Shown: positions 51,737 through 61,180 of the stretch, piece after piece
Numbering within the stretch: the first letter of the stretch is position 1
Layout: each line of letters opens with the position of its first letter
Assembly (NCBI RefSeq): GCF_022179185.1
Contig: NZ_BPQJ01000024.1
Location: 1 to 64,000 of the forward strand
Source: Methylobacterium frigidaeris
GTDB lineage: Bacteria; Pseudomonadota; Alphaproteobacteria; Rhizobiales; Beijerinckiaceae
Direction of reading: 5' to 3'
Length of the DNA stretch: 64,000 bases
Position numbers and translations under genes: made by a program
The notes under the pieces: model-generated
Told to the model about the DNA's origin: nothing
Seen by the model: the letters and a program-made list of their open reading frames with translations, nothing else
The model's database searches: none

Positions 51737-53902
51737 ATGCCGAACGCGCTCCCCGATCTCGACGACCGGCGCTGGGACGACCTCGTCCAGGATGCCGTCG
51801 CACTCGTGCCGGTCCACGCGCCGGACTGGACCGACCACAACGCGCACGATCCCGGCGTCACGCTGATCGAGCTGTTCGCCTTCGTCACGGAACGCCAGAT
51901 CTACCGCGTCAATCGCGTCCCCGAGCCGCGGAAACGGCGCATGCTCGGCCTCGCCGGGCTCGCGCCCCTGCCGCCGCGTTCCGCGCGCGTCGTCGCGGCG
52001 TTCTCGCTGGCCGAGGGGGCCGATCCCGTCGCCCTCCCGCGGACGACCGAGGCGTCGGCCGGGGGCGTCCCCGTCCGGTTGACGCAGGGCCTGACCGTTG
52101 CCGGGACCCGGATCGTCTCGCTGAGGCGCTCGGCCGGCGGCGTCCTGACCGATCTGGCCGGCGCGCTCGGGCGCGGCGAGCGGCTGCCGCTGTTCGACGC
52201 CGCCCCGGCCGTCGGCGACGCCGTTACGATCGCGCTGGAGAGCCGGGCCCGGCCGGGTGACCGGATCGCGCTCTACGTCCGGCTCCTGTCGCGCAGATCC
52301 TCCCGCGACGAGCGCCGCCGGGCGATCGAGGACCGCCTCCGCCGCCGCGCCGCCTGCGCGCCGCCGCCCGACCCCTGCGGGGCGCGCCCGCGCCGGCCGC
52401 GCGGCGGAAGGGTCTGCGGCTGCGACGACGCCCCGTCCCTTCGCTGCGAGGCGCTCGGCAGGAACGGCGACTGGCGGATGGTCGAGATCTTCGACGGCAC
52501 CCGCGGCCTGTCGCAGGACGGAGCCATCCTGCTGCGCGCGACCGAGGAGACGGGGTCCGAACGCGTCACGCTGCGCCTCACGGCCGCCGGCGGGGAGTGG
52601 GACAGTCCGCGCACTGCGCTCGCGCTCGTGCCCGACGCGGTCGAGGCGGAGCAGTCGCGATCGATCTGGCACACGTTCCGGATCGCGCCGGGCGCGGAGG
52701 TGGCCGGCGCGCCGCCCGCGAGCGGCGAAAGGCGGCGGCTCGCGCTGGCGCTCGACCCGTTCGGTGCGATCGTGCGGCTCGACTTCGATGCCGAGGGCCC
52801 CGTCGCGATCGCCGTCCTGGACTATGTCGCGCCCGGCCGGGAACCGGGGCGCGTCACGCTCGACATCGCGCCGCTGCGCATGGGCGACGGCGCACCCTGG
52901 CAGGAATTCCGCCTCGTCCCCGACCCTGCCGTCGCGCTCGGGGCGTCCGTCTGGTCCCTCGAAGACGGCGGCTGGCGGGGCTGGCGCCCGCGCCCCGACT
53001 TCTTCGGTTCGGGTCCTGCGGACGCCGACTGGACGGAAGCCTCCGACGGCCGGGCCCGCTTCGGCGACGGCGCCGAGGGCCGCGTCCTGCCGGACGGCGC
53101 CTGGGCCCTCGCACGCCTGCGCGCGTCGCTGGCCGGGAGCGGCGCGATCCCGGAGGGCGCGGCGCTGTCGCTCGCCACGACCCCGCGCAACGTCGCGCTG
53201 CTCGGCGACGTCGCGGCGGTCTCGGCGAGGCTCGGTGCGAGCGCCGTCGCAGCCACGCTGGAAGCCGGACGCGGCCGCGAGCTGCTCGCCGACGCGATCC
53301 TGCGAGACGCGTCCGAGCGCGAAACGACCGGGCGCGCGATCACCGCGCCGGATTTCGCACGGCTGGCGCTCGACGCGCCCGGACGCGACGTCGCCCGGGC
53401 GATCCCGCGGGCCGACCTGCACCCCTCGCTCGTCTCCGCCAAGGCGCCCGGCCTGGTGACGGTGGTCGTCGTGCCGAACCGGCCGGGACCGCGCCCGAGC
53501 CCGAGCGCAGGCCTGCTCAGCGCGGTGCGCCGGCGCCTCGACGAGCGCCGGCTGCTCGGGACCGGCCTGCGCGTCATCGGACCCGATTACCGCGAGGTCG
53601 CTTGCCGCGCGCGCCTGCGCGCTCGGCCGCAGGCCGCGATCGAGCCGCTGAGGGCCCGCGCCGCGGCCGCGCTGGACCGCTTCCTCGATCCGCTGACCGG
53701 CGGTCCGGACGGCGGAGGCTGGCCGCTCGGCCGCGATGTCTACCGGGCCGAGATCATGGCGCTGCTCGACGCGATCGACGGCGTGGACCACGTGCTGGCG
53801 CTCGAATTCAACATCGACGGCGCACCGTCCTGCGGCGACGCCTGCATCGGCCCGCTCGCGCTCGTCGCGCCGGGCGCCCACCGGATCGAGGCGGTGCGAT
53901 GA
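51737..53902 (+). CDS. eCIS baseplate wedge protein (Afp12-like)
   Basis: 721-aa putative baseplate assembly protein. The start LPDLDDRRWDDLVQDAVALV with WTDHNAHDPGVTLIELFAFV is the standard family signature. C-terminal VSAKAPGLVTVVVVPNRPGP and FLDPLTGGPDGGGWPLGRDV parallel the upstream wedge protein. Residues about 200-235 hold an unusual Arg/Cys/Pro-rich insert (RRRAACAPPPDPCGARPRRP then VCGCDDAPSLRC) not typical of this family. Overlaps the next gene by 4 bp. Confidence 0.9.
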   Translation: MPNALPDLDDRRWDDLVQDAVALVPVHAPDWTDHNAHDPGVTLIELFAFVTERQIYRVNRVPEPRKRRMLGLAGLAPLPPRSARVVAAFSLAEGADPVALPRTTEASAGGVPVRLTQGLTVAGTRIVSLRRSAGGVLTDLAGALGRGERLPLFDAAPAVGDAVTIALESRARPGDRIALYVRLLSRRSSRDERRRAIEDRLRRRAACAPPPDPCGARPRRPRGGRVCGCDDAPSLRCEALGRNGDWRMVEIFDGTRGLSQDGAILLRATEETGSERVTLRLTAAGGEWDSPRTALALVPDAVEAEQSRSIWHTFRIAPGAEVAGAPPASGERRRLALALDPFGAIVRLDFDAEGPVAIAVLDYVAPGREPGRVTLDIAPLRMGDGAPWQEFRLVPDPAVALGASVWSLEDGGWRGWRPRPDFFGSGPADADWTEASDGRARFGDGAEGRVLPDGAWALARLRASLAGSGAIPEGAALSLATTPRNVALLGDVAAVSARLGASAVAATLEAGRGRELLADAILRDASERETTGRAITAPDFARLALDAPGRDVARAIPRADLHPSLVSAKAPGLVTVVVVPNRPGPRPSPSAGLLSAVRRRLDERRLLGTGLRVIGPDYREVACRARLRARPQAAIEPLRARAAAALDRFLDPLTGGPDGGGWPLGRDVYRAEIMALLDAIDGVDHVLALEFNIDGAPSCGDACIGPLALVAPGAHRIEAVR

Positions 53903-56544
53903 CGAGACGTCCCGAACACCTCGAATCCGTCCGCTATCTCGAGGGCGACCTGCTGCGGGCCGGCGGCCTCAACGCCGCCGCCGCGAGCCGGGACGAGTTG
54001 CGCTGGTGGCACAATCGCGCCTGCCACAGGCCCTACGGAATCGCGTTCGGGCTCGAGGCGAGCCTCGGGACCACTGCCGACGGACGCGTCGGCGTCACCG
54101 CGCAGAAGGGCCTCGCCTACGACGCCTACGGCCGCGAACTCATCCTCGCCGCGCCGGCGACGATCGCAGCTCCGGACGACCTCGCGGAGGCGGAGATCGT
54201 CGAACTCGCGCTGACCGCCCCGGACGCACGCGACGCCGGCGGCCGGCCGGAGACGCCGTGGCCCTGCGAGGCGCCCGCGCCGGCGCCGGGCGCCGGTCTC
54301 GTCTGGATGCGCGGACGCGCCGGCCGGCGGATCGATCCTGTCCTCGCCCGGCTCACGCGGAGCGGCGAGACCGTCCGGCTCGACGAGGACTTCCGGCCGT
54401 TCCGCAGCCGCGGGATGCGGCGGCCGCGCATCGCGCGGGGCGAAACCTCGCGGATCTCGACCAACTGGGAGCGCTGGACCGTCGCGACCACCGACGCCCA
54501 CGGCGTGCTCCGCCTCGTCGTCGCCGGGGTCCAGACCAGGATCGACACGCGCGCGGCGGGCTTTTCGGGTGGTCCGGAGGACGGGGCCGCACCCGTCTAC
54601 CTCGCGAGCGCGAGCTGGCCGGCCGAGGCGGAGAAGAGCCCGCTCGCCGTCTTCGGACACGTCGCCGACGCGACCGCCGACGGCTTCACCTACCGACTGC
54701 TGCTGTGGGGCGTTGCCCGCCGCGACGTTCGCGTCGCGACCGCCTTCGCGCGCGTCCGCTCGATCGGCGAGGACCGGCGCGAGATCGGAACGACAGGCGG
54801 CGCGGGCTTCCTGGCGAGGGCGGACGCCGTGACGCGGCTGCTTCCCGTCGCGGCCAGGGCGATCCGGGTGGAGGAGGTCTCGGGATCGAGCGTCAAGCTC
54901 GCGGCGGCGCTGAAGCTCGAGGAGAAGACGACGCTGGGCGCCTTCCGTCGTCCGGGCTTCGCCAGGGCGATGGGGCGCAGCGCCCCCCGCGTCAGCCTGG
55001 ATCTGACGAACGGCGCCGACCTCTCGGCCGGCGACGTCCTCGTGCGGCCGGGCGACCCGCCGCCATCCACGGCCCCGGTCGAGATCGCCTCGGTCTCCGG
55101 CTCGACCGTCACGCTCGCGGCGGCCGTGACGGCTTGGCGGCGGAATATGGTGCTCTTTCGCCTCGCCGACGCCGCGCTCGTCGTCTCCGTGGAGGGCGGT
55201 ACGGTGACCCTCGACCAGCGCGCCTCTGTCGCGGCGGGCGACGTCGTCTACTTCGGCCCGGACGGGGAGGCCGGGCAGGCCGCGCGGCTGGCCTCGGTCG
55301 AGGGGGCGACGCTGACCCTCGCCGCGGGGAGCGCGACGCCGGAGGTGGGCGCCCGGCTCCGCTTGCCCGGCGGAGAGTTCAGGATCCGCCGTGTCGTCCC
55401 GGCCGCGGAGACGCTCGAGGTGGACGACGCCTCGCCGTTCCGCGCCGCCGACGGGATCGCGACGGCGAAGGGCGCATGGGCGCTGGTCACGGCCGTCAAC
55501 GGGACCGTGCTCTCGCTCTCCCGCCCGCTGGACGGGGTCGCCGCAGGCGACGCGGTCGCCCGGATGATGGTCGCGGGCCGCACCTCGGTCGTCGAGATCG
55601 CGGCCGACGGCGTCACCATGCGGGTCGGCTCCACGGTCGGCCTCGCGGTCGGACAGCCGGTGGCGGCGCTCGTCGGCAACGCCCGCCAGGACCTCGGCGC
55701 CGTCGAGCTGATCGTCGGCGACCGGGTGAGGCTGAACCAGCGCCTCCCGATCGCGCCCGGCGCGGTCGTCGTCTCGCTGAGGCGGCCGGCCGCGGGCCGG
55801 GCCTCCTTCGTCTCGGCGGACGGCCGCGACGTCATCCTCGAAGGAGGGGTAGTCGGTCCGACGGCGCTGCTAAGCGCGGCGGAAGCCGGCAGCACGACGT
55901 GCGCGACCGTCCGGTCCGTCACGGACGGAACGATCCGGCTCGACCGCGAGCTCGGAGTCGGTGTCGGCGACGCGGTCTGCGAACTCGAGGTCCTAACGCC
56001 GCTCGAGGCCTCCCCGTCCGACCCCGGCGACGAAATCGGGGTCGACGATCCCGGCGACCTGAGGCCGAGCGACGTCGTCGGCGTCGTCGAGCGCTGGGTC
56101 TCCCGCGCCGAGGACCGGCCGGTCGCAAGCGTCCGGGATGGGACGCTGACGCTCCGGGATCCGCTCGACGGTCTCGTTGCGGGCGACATGCTCGGGCTCG
56201 CGGACCTGTCGCTCCAGCGGCCCGTGCTGCGCCTGGCCGACGTCGAGGGCGTCGCCAAGGAGGACGCGCTCACGCTGAGCGGCGTCGACGCCCGGACCGG
56301 CGAGACCAGGCTCGCCCCCGCCTTCGTCTCCTCGGTCACGCATGACCTGGGGCTCGTCGCGCTCCGACTCGACGGCCTCGCCGAGGGCGACCGGTTGCGC
56401 CCGGAGAGCGTGCGGCTCGGCTTCGACTACAACGCCCGCGTCGCCGACACCTTCCCCGCCGAGGCGCGGCGCGACGGCCTGTTCGTGTCGTGGCTCGGCG
56501 TCGAGCGCGGCGACGTCGATCACGCAACCGCTCCGGAGGGCTGA
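53899..56544 (+). CDS. Large repetitive eCIS surface/fibre-like protein
   Basis: 881 aa. Residues 1-90 form a module (RYLEGDLLRAGGLNAAAASR, LRWWHNRACHRPYGIAFGLE, GLAYDAYGRELIL) shared with three other proteins of the cluster. Residues about 365-830 are built from degenerate beta-rich units of the pattern V-x-G-x-T-V-T-L-(8-12)-V-A-A-G-D-x-V, seen at least seven times (for example VEGGTVTLDQRASVAAGDVV and VNGTVLSLSRPLDGVAAGDA). The repeat suggests an elongated fibre or sheath decoration. Position after the wedge genes matches Afp13 fibre loci. No known receptor-binding fold was recognised. Confidence 0.75.
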   Translation: MTRRPEHLESVRYLEGDLLRAGGLNAAAASRDELRWWHNRACHRPYGIAFGLEASLGTTADGRVGVTAQKGLAYDAYGRELILAAPATIAAPDDLAEAEIVELALTAPDARDAGGRPETPWPCEAPAPAPGAGLVWMRGRAGRRIDPVLARLTRSGETVRLDEDFRPFRSRGMRRPRIARGETSRISTNWERWTVATTDAHGVLRLVVAGVQTRIDTRAAGFSGGPEDGAAPVYLASASWPAEAEKSPLAVFGHVADATADGFTYRLLLWGVARRDVRVATAFARVRSIGEDRREIGTTGGAGFLARADAVTRLLPVAARAIRVEEVSGSSVKLAAALKLEEKTTLGAFRRPGFARAMGRSAPRVSLDLTNGADLSAGDVLVRPGDPPPSTAPVEIASVSGSTVTLAAAVTAWRRNMVLFRLADAALVVSVEGGTVTLDQRASVAAGDVVYFGPDGEAGQAARLASVEGATLTLAAGSATPEVGARLRLPGGEFRIRRVVPAAETLEVDDASPFRAADGIATAKGAWALVTAVNGTVLSLSRPLDGVAAGDAVARMMVAGRTSVVEIAADGVTMRVGSTVGLAVGQPVAALVGNARQDLGAVELIVGDRVRLNQRLPIAPGAVVVSLRRPAAGRASFVSADGRDVILEGGVVGPTALLSAAEAGSTTCATVRSVTDGTIRLDRELGVGVGDAVCELEVLTPLEASPSDPGDEIGVDDPGDLRPSDVVGVVERWVSRAEDRPVASVRDGTLTLRDPLDGLVAGDMLGLADLSLQRPVLRLADVEGVAKEDALTLSGVDARTGETRLAPAFVSSVTHDLGLVALRLDGLAEGDRLRPESVRLGFDYNARVADTFPAEARRDGLFVSWLGVERGDVDHATAPEG

Positions 56545-56546
56545 GC

Positions 56547-57464
56547 ATGCAGAACCCCATCGGCCTGTCGATCGCGGGCGAGCGTCTCCGCTTCTTCTCC
56601 AGCCAGCGACTGCTCGCCTCGGATCTGGAAAACCTCGAAGCCAGCGGCCGCGAGCTGCGCTGGCTGCACAACCGCTCGCTCCATCAGCCCGGAGTGGCGA
56701 GCGGCTTCGCCGTTACGGGCGAGAAGGGCGCGCGGGAGGTGACCGTCGGCCCCGGCTACGCGGTCGACGCCTTCGGCCGCGAGATCGTCCTGACCGAAAC
56801 ACGGACGATCGCCGTGCCGCCGGTAGCGGGAGGGGCAGACGGCAAGGCGGCCGCCTTCGACCTCGCCGCCGCCTATCCGGGCGACGACCTCGACACCACC
56901 GAGACGCGGCGCAGCTTCTGCGGCGGCCCCGAGGCGGTCCGGCAGCGCGAGGTCCCGAGCCTTCAATGGGTTGACGTGCTGCGTCCGAGCGACCTGCTGC
57001 GCGAGCTCCTGTCCGCGCAGCGGATCGCGCTCGGCCGCGTCGAGGTGCTGAACTGCAAGCTCGCCTCCCGGATCTCCCTCGAGCGCCGGAGAGAGGCCAA
57101 GCCCTCGGCCTATCCGTTCATCGCGGCGGGCTCGACCGGCGTGGAGGCGTGGAGGTATCCGGCCGCGCCGACGGCTTTCGGCATCGAACTGACCGCCGAG
57201 GTGGATGCCGGCGCGGCCGGCTTCCGCGGGACGCCCCACTATCTCGTCAGCGTGGCCGGGGACCGCAGGATCGACATCGACGGCGTGTCCGTCCTGCTCG
57301 ACGGCTTTCCGAGCGTCTCCAAGGCGAATGCGACGGGCTTCACGCTCTCGGTGCTGCTGCCGACGATGCTGATCGCGGCCTCCGGTGCCGGGGCGGCGGA
57401 GGTCCTCGGGCGCATCCGCGGCAGGCTGCCATGGCGCATCGAATGGGTGGGGGTCGAGAACTGA
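56547..57464 (+). CDS. eCIS surface protein with shared N-terminal module
   Basis: 305 aa. The N-terminal module reads ERLRFFSSQRLLASDLENLE, RELRWLHNRSLHQPGVASGF and VGPGYAVDAFGREIVLTETR, matching the preceding and two later proteins. The remainder is a beta-rich region (AAGFRGTPHYLVSVAGDRRI) of unknown fold. The stop shares one base with the next start. Probably a baseplate-peripheral or fibre-base protein; eCIS association is from context and shared module. Confidence 0.72.
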   Translation: MQNPIGLSIAGERLRFFSSQRLLASDLENLEASGRELRWLHNRSLHQPGVASGFAVTGEKGAREVTVGPGYAVDAFGREIVLTETRTIAVPPVAGGADGKAAAFDLAAAYPGDDLDTTETRRSFCGGPEAVRQREVPSLQWVDVLRPSDLLRELLSAQRIALGRVEVLNCKLASRISLERRREAKPSAYPFIAAGSTGVEAWRYPAAPTAFGIELTAEVDAGAAGFRGTPHYLVSVAGDRRIDIDGVSVLLDGFPSVSKANATGFTLSVLLPTMLIAASGAGAAEVLGRIRGRLPWRIEWVGVEN

Positions 57465-59620
57465 TGGGCCAGGCCGACTTCCGCCACCTCAACCGCGACG
57501 GCCGATGGCTCGGCTGGCGCTTCAGCAACGTGACGGTCGACGGCGACGGCCGGGCAACGCTGACGCCGCTCGCGGCGGGGCCGGGTGTGGCGGTGCCGGC
57601 CGGGGAGGCGCCGGCGCCCGCGGGCGTTCTCAAGAGCGGAAGCGGCGCGTTGTGGTGGAGCTCGCCGGCGACCGGAACGCTGTGCCGGATCGGCCCCTGC
57701 GGAGATGACGACACGGCCTGCGCCGGCCCGGAGCTGGTCGAGCCGCGAGGCCTCGCCGCGGCGCGGGAGAGAGGGCTCGTCTGGCTCGCCGATCCGGGCC
57801 TGTCCCGGGTTCTGCTGCTTCGCTCCGACGGCTCGCTCGTGCAGGCGATCGGCGCGCCCGGCGCGCCCGGAGGCCCCGACGCGCCGCCAGGGACGCTGTC
57901 GGGTCCATCCGATGTCGAGACGGACGCGCGCGGCGCGGTCTACGTCCTCGATCCGCCGAACGCGCGGATCCAGAAGTTCTCGCCGACGGGCCAGGTCCGG
58001 AGCGCCTTCTGGCGCCGGATGCGCGTCGACGGACTGGTCCGCGACCCGCGGGCGATCACCTCCCGCGCCGGACAGGACGGCTTCGAGCTGCTGGTGCTGG
58101 ACGGCGCCGCGCGCGCGGTCTTCGCCTTCGACGAGACCGGCGCCCCGATCGGCGGCGACGGCCGACCGCTCGACCTCGGCGCGGCGGGTGCTTCAACCGC
58201 GATCTGCGCGGCGGGCCGGCTGCTCTACGTCGGCGACGCCGCGCGCAACGCCATCCTCGCCTTCCGGCTCGACGGCGGCGAACCGGCCTTTGCCGGAACC
58301 GTCCCCGGCTATGCCGGACCGGCATCGGCGCTTTCAGCCTGTGCGGACGGTGACGTCTGGGTCCTCGGCGCGGGCGGGACGCCGGTCCGCCTCGCAGCCT
58401 CCGGCGGCTTCGGGACCCGCGGCGCGATGTGGACCGGGCCGGTGAGCGCCCGCGAGCCGCAGCTGGTCTGGAGCCGGCTGAGGTCGAAGATCGACTCGCT
58501 CGGTGAGCATTCCGCCTTCCGGATCTACGTCGCGACGAGCCGCGGCACGGACGCTCCTCCGGTCGATCCGGCCGCGCCCGAGCCCTTCGGCCCTCCCTGG
58601 CATGCACTCGCCCCCAATGTTCCGGCCGGCTACATCGGCGCCGAGCCGGCGCCGAACCTGTGGGTCGGGATCGTGCTGTCCGGCGACGGGCGCGGCTCAC
58701 CGCAGCTCTCGCAGCTGCGCGTCGAGTACAACCAGCTCAGCTACCTGCCGCTTCTGCCCCGGATCTACCGGGAGCCGTCGCTGCGGGAGACGAACCGCGA
58801 CGACTTCCTGCTGCGCTTCCTGTCGCTGGTCGAGAGCTTCATGGACGACGCGAGCGGGGCGATCGCGTCGCTCGACCGGCTGTTCGCGGAGGAGGGCGCC
58901 CCGCCCGAGGCCCTGCCCTGGCTCGCCGAACTGCTCGGGCTCGCGCCCGCCGAAGACTGGAGCGTCGCGAAGCTGAGGCGCGCCGTCGCCGGAGCGAGCG
59001 CCGCCGACGCCCTGCGGGGCACGGCGGCCGGGCTGCGAAGCTCCCTCATCGAGGCCATCGGCGGCGTCGCGCCTGTCATCGAGGACGGCGCCGGCGCCGG
59101 GATCTGGATCGCGCCGGGCGCGGCCTCTCCGGACGATGCCGGTCGCTGCTGCGGCGGGAGCTGCGGGTGTGACAGGGCCTGTGGCTGCACCGTGGATGGT
59201 GAGCGGACATGGATCGACAGCGACGACGCGCGGCTCGGCTTCACGACCTACCTGGCGGCGGTCGAGCCCTACGGCGCCGTGCTCGACGTCTCCGCGACGC
59301 TCGACCACACGCATCTCATCGACGAGGACAGGGTGTTCGAGCCGCTATTCGCGGAGACCGCGAGCCGCGTGTCGATCCGGCTGCCGCCCGGCGCGCTGAC
59401 CGAGGAGCGCGAGGCGGCGATCCGGGCCGTGCTGGCGCGGGAGGGCCCGGCGCATGTGAGCTTCGAGATTCATTCCGCCGCGACCGGAGGCCGCCTCGGT
59501 CTCGCGATGCTCGGCGTCGAGACGGTCCTCGGCGGACCGCCGCCGCCCGCGGCGCTCGGCGGCGCGCCGCGCGGCCGCGTCGGCCAGGGCCTCGCGCTCG
59601 GACGGGCGGCGACCTTGTGA
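57464..59620 (+). CDS. Beta-propeller / tail protein I (P2 gpI-like) fusion
   Basis: 718 aa. Residues 60-330 contain NHL-like propeller blades (EPRGLAAARERGLVWLADPG, GPSDVETDARGAVYVLDPPN, RIQKFSPTGQ). Residues 425-560 match phage tail protein I (LLPRIYREPSLRETNRDDFL, LRFLSLVESFMDDASGAIAS, LDRLFAEEGAPPEALPWLAE). A Cys-rich segment RCCGGSCGCDRACGC is near residue 563. gpI proteins sit at the baseplate periphery and link fibres, so the propeller is a plausible target- or fibre-binding part. Confidence 0.82.
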   Translation: MGQADFRHLNRDGRWLGWRFSNVTVDGDGRATLTPLAAGPGVAVPAGEAPAPAGVLKSGSGALWWSSPATGTLCRIGPCGDDDTACAGPELVEPRGLAAARERGLVWLADPGLSRVLLLRSDGSLVQAIGAPGAPGGPDAPPGTLSGPSDVETDARGAVYVLDPPNARIQKFSPTGQVRSAFWRRMRVDGLVRDPRAITSRAGQDGFELLVLDGAARAVFAFDETGAPIGGDGRPLDLGAAGASTAICAAGRLLYVGDAARNAILAFRLDGGEPAFAGTVPGYAGPASALSACADGDVWVLGAGGTPVRLAASGGFGTRGAMWTGPVSAREPQLVWSRLRSKIDSLGEHSAFRIYVATSRGTDAPPVDPAAPEPFGPPWHALAPNVPAGYIGAEPAPNLWVGIVLSGDGRGSPQLSQLRVEYNQLSYLPLLPRIYREPSLRETNRDDFLLRFLSLVESFMDDASGAIASLDRLFAEEGAPPEALPWLAELLGLAPAEDWSVAKLRRAVAGASAADALRGTAAGLRSSLIEAIGGVAPVIEDGAGAGIWIAPGAASPDDAGRCCGGSCGCDRACGCTVDGERTWIDSDDARLGFTTYLAAVEPYGAVLDVSATLDHTHLIDEDRVFEPLFAETASRVSIRLPPGALTEEREAAIRAVLAREGPAHVSFEIHSAATGGRLGLAMLGVETVLGGPPPPAALGGAPRGRVGQGLALGRAATL

Positions 59621-59639
59621 ATGGGAGCAGGAGGGCGCG

Positions 59640-60425
59640 ATGACCATGCGGCTCAAGGACAACGGCGGGGGAGGCGCGCTCGTATCCTTCACCCGCACCC
59701 GCTTCTTCCACGGGCAGCTTCTGGAAGCGCACCACCTCGAGGACGAGCAGTCCTACCTCAACGGCAAGCGGCGGCTGATCAACCGGCTCGTCAACGGTTA
59801 CGGGGTCGTCGCCGGGCTGAACGTCGCGGTCGACCCGTCCGGCGTGAAGGTCGTGGTCTCGCCCGGCTTCGCGCTGGACAAGGCCGGACGCGAGATCGTC
59901 GTGCCGCGCGCGACGCTGTCCGAAGAGATCGCGCCGCGTCCGAACGGCGAGGACGGCCAGCCGAGACCCGAGGAGCGATGCCAGGACGATGGCGACTGGG
60001 TGCACGTGGTGCTGTGCTTCCACGAATGCCTGTCCGCGCCGGAAAAGAGCTTTGTCGGCGCCTGCGACTGCGACACCGAGTGCGAGCACGCGGCCGTCCG
60101 CGAGCGCTTCGAGATCCGCATCGAGGAGGGCCGCGCCAGGGGGCCGGACCTCGAATGCTCGATCCGCGACGCCGTGATCGGCTCGCGCATCCGCTACGAG
60201 GAGCTCGTCAACTGGGTAACGACCCGCGGGCTCGAGGTCCCGGCCGACGCTTGCATCCCGCTCGCGAACGTCCTGCGCCCCCCGGAGGGCGGGGGCATCG
60301 ACAACGGCTCGATCGACATCAACGTCCGCCCGATCGTCTACGGCGCCGACCTGCTGTTCGAGCTGATCTGCGGGCTGGTCAACACGAACGACGAGCAGAG
60401 CCGGCCGCGCGGCGGCAAGCGCTGA
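59640..60425 (+). CDS. eCIS surface protein with shared N-terminal module, Cys-rich
   Basis: 261 aa. Module: RFFHGQLLEAHHLEDEQSYL, LINRLVNGYGVVAGLNVAVD, VVVSPGFALDKAGREIVVPR. It is followed by VVLCFHECLSAPEKSFVGAC with DCDTECEH, a cysteine cluster (six Cys in about 30 residues). The C-terminus is a short beta-rich region. It starts 19 bp after the propeller gene with RBS GGAGCAGGAGG and precedes a sister gene by 11 bp. Role inferred from the module only. Confidence 0.72.
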   Translation: MTMRLKDNGGGGALVSFTRTRFFHGQLLEAHHLEDEQSYLNGKRRLINRLVNGYGVVAGLNVAVDPSGVKVVVSPGFALDKAGREIVVPRATLSEEIAPRPNGEDGQPRPEERCQDDGDWVHVVLCFHECLSAPEKSFVGACDCDTECEHAAVRERFEIRIEEGRARGPDLECSIRDAVIGSRIRYEELVNWVTTRGLEVPADACIPLANVLRPPEGGGIDNGSIDINVRPIVYGADLLFELICGLVNTNDEQSRPRGGKR

Positions 60426-60436
60426 GGAGGCGGACG

Positions 60437-61177
60437 ATGACCGACACGACCGATTCCGCCACGTCGCTGAAGGGGACGAGCCGCGCGTTCGAGCGCCCGC
60501 GCTACTTTCCGCGCCAGCTGATCACACCGGACGACATGAACCTCGCGCAGGACTACGTCCGCAACCGGATGCGCCGGCACAACCGATTGCTGCACGGCTG
60601 GGGCGTCGTCTGCGGCGCGATCGTCCATCCGGGCAAGGATCCCTGGACCGTGGTCATCTCGCCTGGCTTCGTGCTCGGCCCCTACGGCGACGAGATCAGC
60701 ATCGACCACCCGGTCACCTTCGACGTCCGGCTGCGCTGCAAGCCTGTCCAGGAGAGCGGCGGATGCCCTCCCTCCGCCGATCCATGGTGCAACGACGTGG
60801 CGGACCCCGCGCCGACCGAGGGCCAGGCGCTGTTCGTCGCCGTCCGCTACGCCGAGTTCCCGGCCCGGCCGGTACGGTCCTCCGGCTGCGGCTGCGGCGG
60901 GGACGAGTGCGAGTACAGTCGCTGGCGCGACGGCTACGAGATCTGCGTACTGGACGAGTGCCCGCCCTCGCACGTCCGCGCCGACGGCCAGGGCGAAGGG
61001 GGCTCCCGGTCGAACAAGCCCCCGGTCTGCGAATGCCCGACCGACCCGTGGGTCGTGCTCGCGCGCGTCGCCGCGGGCCGCGACGGGAGCCTGACGGTCG
61101 AGACATGCGCCTGTCGCAGGCACGTCGTCAGCCATGCAGGCGAATGGTGGGCCTGCCAGGAGGCACAGGACGGCTGA
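60437..61177 (+). CDS. eCIS surface protein with shared N-terminal module, Cys-rich
   Basis: 246 aa, sister of the preceding protein. Module: PRYFPRQLITPDDMNLAQDY, RHNRLLHGWGVVCGAIVHPG, VVISPGFVLGPYGDEISIDH. Three cysteine groups follow: SGCGCGGDECEYSRW, VCECPTDPW and TCACRRHV, ending WWACQEAQDG. The spacing resembles metal- or disulfide-stabilised small domains. It lies 3 bp before the DUF4157 gene, so it could be the attachment or scaffold partner of the cargo, but this is inference. Confidence 0.72.
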   Translation: MTDTTDSATSLKGTSRAFERPRYFPRQLITPDDMNLAQDYVRNRMRRHNRLLHGWGVVCGAIVHPGKDPWTVVISPGFVLGPYGDEISIDHPVTFDVRLRCKPVQESGGCPPSADPWCNDVADPAPTEGQALFVAVRYAEFPARPVRSSGCGCGGDECEYSRWRDGYEICVLDECPPSHVRADGQGEGGSRSNKPPVCECPTDPWVVLARVAAGRDGSLTVETCACRRHVVSHAGEWWACQEAQDG

Positions 61178-61180
61178 GCC

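Noticed and set aside
48106..51888. 1260-codon open frame on the minus strand
   Set aside because: Antisense shadow of the wedge gene; the translation is Arg/Asp/Gly-rich low complexity without any family motif, a common artefact of very high GC third positions.
55248..56339. 363-codon Ser/Thr-rich minus-strand frame resembling a secreted adhesin
   Set aside because: Produced by reading the GC-periodic repeat gene in antisense; no signal peptide or start context.
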